A DNA stretch of 64,000 nucleotides from JAFMDF01 sp965222705. GTDB lineage: Bacteria > Bacteroidota > Bacteroidia > Chitinophagales > Saprospiraceae. The notes under the pieces are model-generated. The model was not told where the DNA came from. It made no database searches and saw only the letters and a program-made list of their open reading frames with translations. The translations under genes were made by a program, and so were the position numbers. Where the stretch lies: contig CBDCUO010000016.1 in NCBI GenBank assembly GCA_965222705.1, positions 248,001-312,000 of the forward strand, given 5' to 3'. How positions within the stretch are numbered: the stretch's first letter is position 1; every line of letters starts with the position of its first letter. This document shows positions 62,710 to 64,000 of this stretch, one piece after another.

Positions 62710-64000
62710 ATGGCACTTAAAAATAATGTTCCTGAAGGACCTTTGGCTGAAAAATGGACCAAGTATCGCGGCGCAATGCCCTTAGTCGCTCCCAATAATA
62801 AAAGGCGATTGGAAGTAATCGTAGTAGGGACGGGTTTGGCCGGGGCTTCCGCAGCAGCTGCAATGGGAGAACTGGGATACAACGTAAAATGTTTTACCTT
62901 TCACGACAGTCCCCGAAGAGCCCATTCTATTGCTGCCCAAGGGGGCATCAATGCTGCCAAAAATTACCAAAATGACGGAGATAGCATCTGGCGTTTATTC
63001 TATGATACAATCAAGGGTGGAGATTATAGAAGCAGAGAGGCCAATGTCCATCGGCTCGCTGAAGTAAGCGTAGAAATTATTGACCAGGCCGTTGCCCAAG
63101 GTGTACCTTTTGCTCGAGAATATGGTGGCTTGCTTGCCAATCGCTCCTTTGGCGGCGTACAGGTAAGCCGTACTTTTTATGCTAGAGGGCAAACTGGACA
63201 GCAACTATTGATCGGTGCTTATCAGGCACTATCTCGCCAAATTTCGCTTGGCAATGTGGCAATGTATAATCGCCATGAAATGCTCGATTTAGTAAAAATA
63301 GGCGGTAAAGCAAGGGGAATAATTGCCCGAAATTTACTGACAGGCAAACTCGAAAGGCATGCCGCCCATTGTGTAGTGTTAGCTACCGGAGGCTACGGAA
63401 ATGTTTTTTACCTTTCTACCAATGCGATGGGCAGTAATGTAAGTGCCGCTTGGAGAACAGTGAAAAGAGGTGCTTATTTTGCTAATCCTTGTTATACTCA
63501 AATTCACCCAACTTGCATCCCCGAATCCGGTGATTATCAGTCCAAATTGACCTTGATGTCCGAAAGTTTAAGAAATGACGGACGGGTATGGGTCCCTAAA
63601 AAAATTGAAGACGCCAAAGCCATTCAAGAGGGCAGAAAAACGGGCTTAGACATCCCCGAAGAAGATAGGGACTATTATTTGGAACGGCGTTATCCGGCAT
63701 TCGGAAATCTGGTGCCACGAGACGTTGCATCGCGGGCAGCAAAAATGGAGTGCGATAAAGGGCATGGCGTAGTGCCTACTGGAAGGGGGGTATTCCTTGA
63801 CTTTGCTTCTGCCATTGAGCGATATGGAAAGTCGGCTGCTCACTCTCAGGGCATACACAATCCCACCCAAGAGATAATCAACAAATTAGGAGTCAAGGTA
63901 GTAGAAGAAAAGTATGGGAATCTTTTTGAAATGTATGAAAAAATTACCGGCGAAAACCCATACGTCTATCCAATGAAGATTTATCCAGCGGTTCATTATA
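62710..64000 (+). CDS. sdhA: Succinate dehydrogenase / fumarate reductase flavoprotein subunit (N-terminal part; runs off window)
   Basis: First 430 residues of SdhA. The FAD-binding start is VIVVGTGLAGASAAAAMGELG. The covalent-FAD His lies in PRRAHSIAAQGGINAAK, the substrate region includes TQIHPTCIPESG and NDGRVWVPKK, and the active-site Arg part is PRDVASRAAK. The open frame continues past base 64000. Oxidises succinate, including that made by isocitrate lyase (aceA). SdhB is expected next, outside the window. Confidence 0.96.
   Translation, partial: MALKNNVPEGPLAEKWTKYRGAMPLVAPNNKRRLEVIVVGTGLAGASAAAAMGELGYNVKCFTFHDSPRRAHSIAAQGGINAAKNYQNDGDSIWRLFYDTIKGGDYRSREANVHRLAEVSVEIIDQAVAQGVPFAREYGGLLANRSFGGVQVSRTFYARGQTGQQLLIGAYQALSRQISLGNVAMYNRHEMLDLVKIGGKARGIIARNLLTGKLERHAAHCVVLATGGYGNVFYLSTNAMGSNVSAAWRTVKRGAYFANPCYTQIHPTCIPESGDYQSKLTLMSESLRNDGRVWVPKKIEDAKAIQEGRKTGLDIPEEDRDYYLERRYPAFGNLVPRDVASRAAKMECDKGHGVVPTGRGVFLDFASAIERYGKSAAHSQGIHNPTQEIINKLGVKVVEEKYGNLFEMYEKITGENPYVYPMKIYPAVHY

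Noticed and set aside
1..64000. CRISPR array, tRNA, rRNA or prophage
   Set aside because: No regularly spaced repeats, no tRNA-like cloverleaf with a TTCGA loop, and no phage structural genes were seen by eye; a dedicated scan could still find a tRNA.

Overview
The window looks like a chromosomal segment of a free-living, aerobic Bacteroidota bacterium, probably from the Saprospiria/Chitinophagia side of the phylum. The evidence is: secreted proteins ending in a type IX secretion (T9SS) type A sorting domain, a GEVED domain, many short-signal lipoproteins, LytTR-type two-component genes, a Bacteroidota-type cytochrome b558 succinate dehydrogenase, and promoters with the phylum's -33 TTG / -7 TAnnTTTG pattern in place of -35/-10 boxes. 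No rRNA, tRNA, CRISPR array or prophage was seen. This placement is an inference from gene content.

Layout. 1-4.7 kb: an efflux operon on the minus strand, consisting of a TolC-like channel fused to a periplasmic substrate-binding-like domain, a membrane fusion lipoprotein, and an RND pump cut by the window edge. 4.8-9.6 kb: a RamB/ScfR-like regulator divergent from the glyoxylate shunt genes aceB and aceA, with a striking inverted repeat between them. 9.7-18 kb: a TRIC-family membrane protein, a 926-residue YegP/DUF1508 repeat protein, a TlpA-like thioredoxin, a PqiA-like membrane protein, a cyclase-family hydrolase and a cytochrome P450. 17-19 kb: a soluble REC-LytS-type kinase and its likely LytTR partner. 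19-22.4 kb: an EVE-McrB-like ATPase without an McrC partner, and an MBOAT acyltransferase. 22.6-27.8 kb: a T9SS-exported subtilisin and a secreted glycoside hydrolase-like protein. 27.9-29.2 kb: a complete insertion sequence with a frameshifted transposase.

29.2-36.1 kb: SRAP protein, alpha/beta hydrolase, a lipoprotein, hemF, a Dam-like methylase, a cytochrome c, a TonB protein and a phosphopantetheinyl transferase. hemF, the methylase (twice) and the cytochrome each carry single-base frameshifts, mostly in or beside short homopolymers. With the transposase this makes five indels in 5.5 kb, which suggests a local sequence-quality problem or local decay. 36.3-38.5 kb: an MscS-like channel and a 0.9 kb non-coding region with hairpins and a 23-bp direct repeat. 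38.5-44.8 kb: a compact six-gene run from metZ to an M1 peptidase. 44.9-49.8 kb: sbcC and sbcD.

50-55.5 kb is the most accessory-like stretch: a second DUF1508 protein, an unknown gene, a BTAD/SARP-like regulator, an IS630-family element whose transposase is probably made by programmed -1 frameshifting, and, directly abutting it, a 225-bp MITE-like element with the same terminal repeats. 55.5-61.8 kb: a small DNA-binding protein, a nuclease-fold (HsdR-N-like) protein, a DASH-type cryptochrome, a NadR-like kinase, a conserved unknown protein, a lipoprotein RidA, an NrtR/AraR-like Nudix regulator and a TPR lipoprotein. 61.9-64 kb: the succinate dehydrogenase operon (sdhC, then sdhA, cut by the window end) behind a clear promoter.

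Functionally, the core metabolic theme is acetate/fatty-acid carbon use (glyoxylate shunt with its regulator, and succinate dehydrogenase), plus DNA maintenance (SbcCD, SRAP, photolyase family), efflux and secreted hydrolases.
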